NCBI GenBank assembly: GCA_038043285.1
Contig: JBBTCJ010000038.1
Location: forward strand, 1 to 17,729
Source: JBBTCJ01 sp038043285
Lineage (GTDB): Bacteria; Planctomycetota; Phycisphaerae; UBA1845
Direction of reading: 5' to 3'
DNA: 17,729 nucleotides
Part shown: in pieces, positions 14,637 to 17,729 of the stretch
Numbering within the stretch: position 1 is the stretch's first letter
Layout: every line of letters begins with the position of its first letter
Notes under the pieces: model-generated
The model's input: the letters and a program-made list of their open reading frames with translations, nothing else
What the model was told of the DNA's origin: nothing
Database searches by the model: none
Position numbers and translations under genes: made by a program

Positions 14637-15365
14637 TCAGCCGTGGCGAGGTACCTCGATTCCCATGTCCGCGAGTTGGACGGTGATCTTCTCCGCCCAG
14701 CCGCGATTGGCTGCGGGACTGGCGGGGCTGGGGTGCAGGATCTGCCCGATCCGCAAGGGAAGATCGCACAAAGCGACGCCCGCTCGCTTGGCTGCGTAGC
14801 TCCCGACGCCGACGACGTGTTCGGGTTTCATGGTCGCGACGATTCGTCGCAGGGCCTCATTGCAAGCCTCCTCCAGGGGGACTCGCTCGTTTTTCGGGAG
14901 TTTATCCGGCGTGAGGTTCCTGCCACATTCTTCCAGGAAGGCCAACGGGCAGTAATTCCAGACGAAGAACCGCCGAAAGAACTGCCGCGGCGTTCCGAAG
15001 CAATCCCTGGCCCAGCCCCAGAGCCTGGCGCCGCTGACCTCGGATCGCGGGCAGTCGAACCCGAGGACCGGCACTTTCGGATGCTGTCGCTTCGGCTGCT
15101 CAATACGGCCTTCGAGCTTCATCCAGTCCCGAACCGCGCCAACCTCTCCGAAGGGAACCCCGGTCTGCACCATGCCCCACGGGCCGGGATTCATGCCCAG
15201 GAGGATCACGTCGCGCTTGCCCTTCCCGAACCGCCGCAGGTAGGCCGCATGGACGTCCAAGGCGTACGTCAACGGCGAATAAGTGTAGGCCGCCGGACCT
15301 CGGAACCGAAGTCTTGCAACCGATCGTTCCAGTTCGAATGCCGCTGCGAGCACACCCATGAGCAT
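14637..15365 (-). CDS. SMUG1-type uracil-DNA glycosylase
   Basis: This encodes 242 residues. It removes uracil, and in some relatives oxidised pyrimidines or xanthine, from DNA, starting base excision repair in the cytoplasm. GMNPGPWGMVQTGVPFGEV at residues 57-75 is the signature of the single-strand-selective glycosylase family; its Asn activates water. HPSPASPAANRGW, starting at about residue 211, supplies the conserved His and the DNA-intercalating loop. I start it at the ATG at 15365 because homologues begin with a helix like LMGVLAAAFELERSVARLRF close to the N-terminus. The frame runs open to 15506, but the extra 47 residues are basic and would overlap the divergent gene at 15452. An ATG at 15434 is another option. 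No clear Shine-Dalgarno sequence supports any of them. Confidence 0.9.
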   Translation of the reverse strand: MLMGVLAAAFELERSVARLRFRGPAAYTYSPLTYALDVHAAYLRRFGKGKRDVILLGMNPGPWGMVQTGVPFGEVGAVRDWMKLEGRIEQPKRQHPKVPVLGFDCPRSEVSGARLWGWARDCFGTPRQFFRRFFVWNYCPLAFLEECGRNLTPDKLPKNERVPLEEACNEALRRIVATMKPEHVVGVGSYAAKRAGVALCDLPLRIGQILHPSPASPAANRGWAEKITVQLADMGIEVPRHG

Positions 15366-15451
15366 CCGACCATCGCATCGAGCGTGTTCCCGACGCACTA
15401 CGCATCCTGTCTCGGCTCGAACCCGCCGCGCCATCGTGATAGTGTACGGGC

Positions 15452-16486
15452 GTGACCACCGGTTTCCACGCCGTTGCTTCGGCAGGATCCTTGTCCACGG
15501 TGCCAATTGGGCCAGCCGCGCGCCGCCTCATGTGTTCCCTCGCCCTCATCCCGACCGTTCCGGCGTCCGCCTCGATCCTCGCGTCCGTGGTCGAACCGTA
15601 CGGCGGCGTGACGGGATCGTGGGATCTAATTCGCTGGTGGCAGCTCTTCGTAGCCACGCTGAGCGTTTTCGCGGCCATCGTCATCTGGCGCCAGACTATC
15701 CTCTGGACGCTTGGGAGAAAGTGGCTCACCGCACTGATTAGCATGATCCCGTATGTTCAGGTCATCCATGCCCAAACATGGTGGACGCTTCAGACTCGAG
15801 GATGCATGGATTTTCGTGCGGAAGAGATGCGCCTCGGCGAACACCTCGTCGGCGTCGGGGTCTGGATCTGGGTGACCGTATGGGTCTGGTGGGGTTGGGA
15901 GAAATGCAGAATGCGTCCCGAGACAAGCATCGTACGCAGGCCCGTAGTTCCCATGCCACCGATTGCTCGGCGGATCCTTTTGTCTTTTGGAACGTTGCCC
16001 ATCTCAGTCGGGGCACTCTTCTTCATCGGAATATGCCTCGATGATGTACTTGGCCCGGCCGATCGTGCCGCGATCACATTTACAGCCTACTCGACGACGG
16101 CCTCCATCTTCGTGGCTGCGTGGCTGTTGATCTGGAGAAAATCGGTCGCATGGTCGCCGCAAGTTGTCCGGCGCACGATCATGCTGACCGCTCTGCTCTT
16201 GGTTCTCCCGATCGCGGCGCCATGGGTGCTCGTTTCTATTTCGGGGTCTTTGGACGAAGTCCTCTCCGTCTTGCCGGTCATTGGCTGGGGGGCATGGATG
16301 GTCTGTACCATATTCAGTTGGCCCATGCGGCTCGATCATGCTCCAGGCCAAACGCCCGATCCCCATTGCCTCGGGTGCGGTTATTCCCTCAGCGGGCTCT
16401 CGGCGACTCGCTGCCCAGAGTGTGGGACCGAGCCTACGCTCGACGAGCTTTGGGCGGGCACGTGCCGCTCCGTCGGCTGGCTGTAA
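15452..16486 (+). CDS. Polytopic membrane protein with C-terminal zinc ribbon
   Basis: This encodes 344 residues from a GTG at 15452; an ATG at 15530 is an alternative that would still keep the first hydrophobic segment. About seven hydrophobic stretches look membrane-spanning, including LFVATLSVFAAIVIW, HLVGVGVWIWVTVWVWWGW, ILLSFGTLPISVGALFFIGI, TASIFVAAWLLIW, TIMLTALLLVLPIAAPWVLV and VLPVIGWGAWMVCTIFSW. The C-terminal cytosolic tail has CLGCGYSLSGL, then CPECG (Cys306, Cys309, Cys321, Cys324), a four-cysteine zinc ribbon of a form common in Planctomycetota proteins of unknown function. It is transcribed divergently from the glycosylase. Start choice and function remain uncertain; the frame itself is convincing because of its hydrophobic pattern and tail. 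Confidence 0.8.
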   Translation: MTTGFHAVASAGSLSTVPIGPAARRLMCSLALIPTVPASASILASVVEPYGGVTGSWDLIRWWQLFVATLSVFAAIVIWRQTILWTLGRKWLTALISMIPYVQVIHAQTWWTLQTRGCMDFRAEEMRLGEHLVGVGVWIWVTVWVWWGWEKCRMRPETSIVRRPVVPMPPIARRILLSFGTLPISVGALFFIGICLDDVLGPADRAAITFTAYSTTASIFVAAWLLIWRKSVAWSPQVVRRTIMLTALLLVLPIAAPWVLVSISGSLDEVLSVLPVIGWGAWMVCTIFSWPMRLDHAPGQTPDPHCLGCGYSLSGLSATRCPECGTEPTLDELWAGTCRSVGWL

Positions 16487-16668
16487 GGCGCAGGAGGCTC
16501 CCGATCCAAACGCCTACGGCATGGCGGCACGGCACCCCCGAAGAGCGATTTGACGGCAATCACAGCGGATGCATTCACGACGTACGGAGCGGTGTGACCC
16601 GACGCCCACATTGCACGCCCCGGGCATCCGCGTTTCCCGGAACAAGCGAGACGGATATACTCCCCGGC
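16487..16668. other. Intergenic gap before the YifB gene
   Basis: These 182 bp contain no gene, repeat copy or clear promoter that I can support. No Shine-Dalgarno sequence is obvious before the GTG at 16669. Confidence 0.5.
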
Positions 16669-17729
16669 GTGATCGCCAAGCTGCAAAGCGTTGCTTTTCA
16701 CGGCATTGAAGCCATCCCCGTGGAGATTGAAGTCGACGTATCCCATAAGGGGTTCGCAGCGGCGGCGATCGTCGGCCTGCCGGACACGGCCATCAAGGAA
16801 AGCATCGAGCGGATCCGCAGCGCCATGCAGAACTCCGGCTACGAGTTCCCGCGCTATCGCACGGTCATCAACCTCGCCCCGGCGGATCTCAAAAAGGAAG
16901 GGCCGATTTTCGACCTGGCGGTGGCGCTGGGAATCAGCTTTGCCAGCGGCAACGTGACCGCGGATTGCACCGACGGGCATCTGGTCGTCGGGGAACTGGC
17001 TCTGGACGGGCGCGTTCGACCGGTTCACGGCGCGCTGTCGGCGGCGCTTCTGGCGAAGGAACGCGGGCTGCGGGGCATCATGGTTCCGGTGGAAAACTCG
17101 GCGGAGGCGGCGGTCGTAGAGGGGGTGGAGGTCATCCCCGTCGGCTCGTTGACCGAGGCCATCGGGTTTTTCAGCGGTCAACTCCCCATCGAGCCGGTGA
17201 CTGTCAATCTGGAGGCCATCTTCGAAACGGCCTCGGCCTACGATTGCGACTTCGACGAGGTCCGCGGTCAGGAACACGCCAAGCGGGCGTTGACCATCGC
17301 CGCGGCCGGAATGCACAACGTGCTGATGATCGGTCCGCCGGGCAGCGGCAAGACCATGCTGGCGAAGCGCATGCCCACGATCCTCCCGTCGCTGACGCTG
17401 GAGGAATCGCTGGAGACGACGCGGATTCATTCGGTTTCCGGCGAGCTTCGTCCGCGGGTGGCGTTGCTGGGGACACGTCCGGTGCGCGCGCCGCATCACT
17501 CCGCGAGCACAGCGGCGCTGGTCGGCGGGGGAACGATCCCCAAGGCGGGCGAGATCTCGCTGGCCCATCACGGCGTGCTGTTCCTGGACGAGTTTCCGGA
17601 GTTCACGCGGCCGGCGCTGGAGGCGTTGCGTCAGCCACTGGAGGACGGGGAAATCACCATCGCCCGGTCGTTCGCCACGACCCGATTCCCGGCGATGACC
17701 ATGTTGGTGGCGGCGATGAATCCGTGTCC
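16669..17729 (+). CDS. YifB/ComM family magnesium-chelatase-like AAA ATPase, partial
   Basis: The first 353 residues are present; the C-terminal part of about 150 residues lies beyond the window. The GTG start at 16669 gives VIAKLQSVAFHGIEAIPVEI, the expected N-terminus for this family. Residues 1 to about 170 are the Lon-protease-like ChlI domain (VGLPDTAIKESIERIRSA, INLAPADLKKEGPIFDLAVA, GELALDGRVRPVHGAL). Walker A is GPPGSGKT at 222-229, Walker B is VLFLDEFPEF around 303-312, and HHSAS and the final LVAAMNP also fit. In bacteria with natural transformation, ComM is a hexameric helicase that promotes branch migration during integration of incoming DNA. In other lineages the role is less clear. 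A frame on the opposite strand across the same region is a shadow. Confidence 0.92.
   Translation, partial: MIAKLQSVAFHGIEAIPVEIEVDVSHKGFAAAAIVGLPDTAIKESIERIRSAMQNSGYEFPRYRTVINLAPADLKKEGPIFDLAVALGISFASGNVTADCTDGHLVVGELALDGRVRPVHGALSAALLAKERGLRGIMVPVENSAEAAVVEGVEVIPVGSLTEAIGFFSGQLPIEPVTVNLEAIFETASAYDCDFDEVRGQEHAKRALTIAAAGMHNVLMIGPPGSGKTMLAKRMPTILPSLTLEESLETTRIHSVSGELRPRVALLGTRPVRAPHHSASTAALVGGGTIPKAGEISLAHHGVLFLDEFPEFTRPALEALRQPLEDGEITIARSFATTRFPAMTMLVAAMNPC

Noticed and set aside
12660..14769. Long minus-strand frames through the repeat block (for example 12660-13379 and 13978-14769)
   Set aside because: They consist of translated repeat units (SVPRPSENG and similar) and the antisense of the DUF2703 gene; no ribosome sites or domain patterns.
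16381..17571. 396-residue frame on the minus strand
   Set aside because: It is antisense to the YifB family gene, whose Walker motifs and N-terminal signature are clear on the plus strand.

Overview
The window looks like chromosomal DNA from a GC-rich, diderm, environmental bacterium, most likely a member of the Planctomycetota (Phycisphaerae-like lineages would fit). This is inferred from three things: an integral membrane protein ending in a CxxCGYxLxGL...CPECG zinc ribbon, a thrombospondin type 3 repeat surface protein with a short Cys-Gly-rich C-terminal anchor, and many copies of a short intergenic repeat with the core CCGTACCGCGACCGTSAGGGAGCGG. No rRNA, tRNA, CRISPR array, transposase or phage gene was recognised. 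Reading without database searches, most product names rest on motifs.

Layout. Positions 1-288 hold an unresolved contig-edge reading frame and one solitary repeat. Positions 289-1845 encode a secreted DUF4139-like protein. Positions 1915-11112 form the core of the window. On the minus strand are a five-heme c-type cytochrome lipoprotein and a small lipoprotein. Divergent from them, on the plus strand, runs a tightly packed series: a predicted outer-membrane beta-barrel, an NHL-repeat lipoprotein (17-nt overlap), an 11- to 12-heme cytochrome (ATGA overlap), a four-heme cytochrome (6-nt gap), a second NHL-repeat lipoprotein, and a radical SAM/SPASM-type protein. Positions 11155-12624 (minus) encode the thrombospondin type 3 repeat protein. 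Positions 12664-14636 are repeat-rich: two near-identical composite repeat elements (a ~187-bp leader followed by a 44-bp-period array) flank a single DUF2703-type cysteine-rich lipoprotein gene. Positions 14637-15365 (minus) encode a SMUG1-type uracil-DNA glycosylase, divergent from a polytopic membrane protein (15452-16486). The window ends inside a YifB/ComM family AAA ATPase gene (from 16669).

How the genes may work together. A beta-barrel, several multiheme c-type cytochromes carrying at least 20 standard CxxCH motifs in total, and two lipid-anchored or exported beta-propellers in overlapping genes is the composition expected of a trans-outer-membrane electron conduit (porin-cytochrome type, as known from metal-reducing bacteria). 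The individual families are supported by sequence; the assembly into one conduit, and the role of the radical SAM protein, are inference. The other strong structural signal is the repeat system: solitary copies lie just upstream of, or inside, the 5' ends of exported-protein genes, and two arrayed copies bracket the DUF2703 gene.
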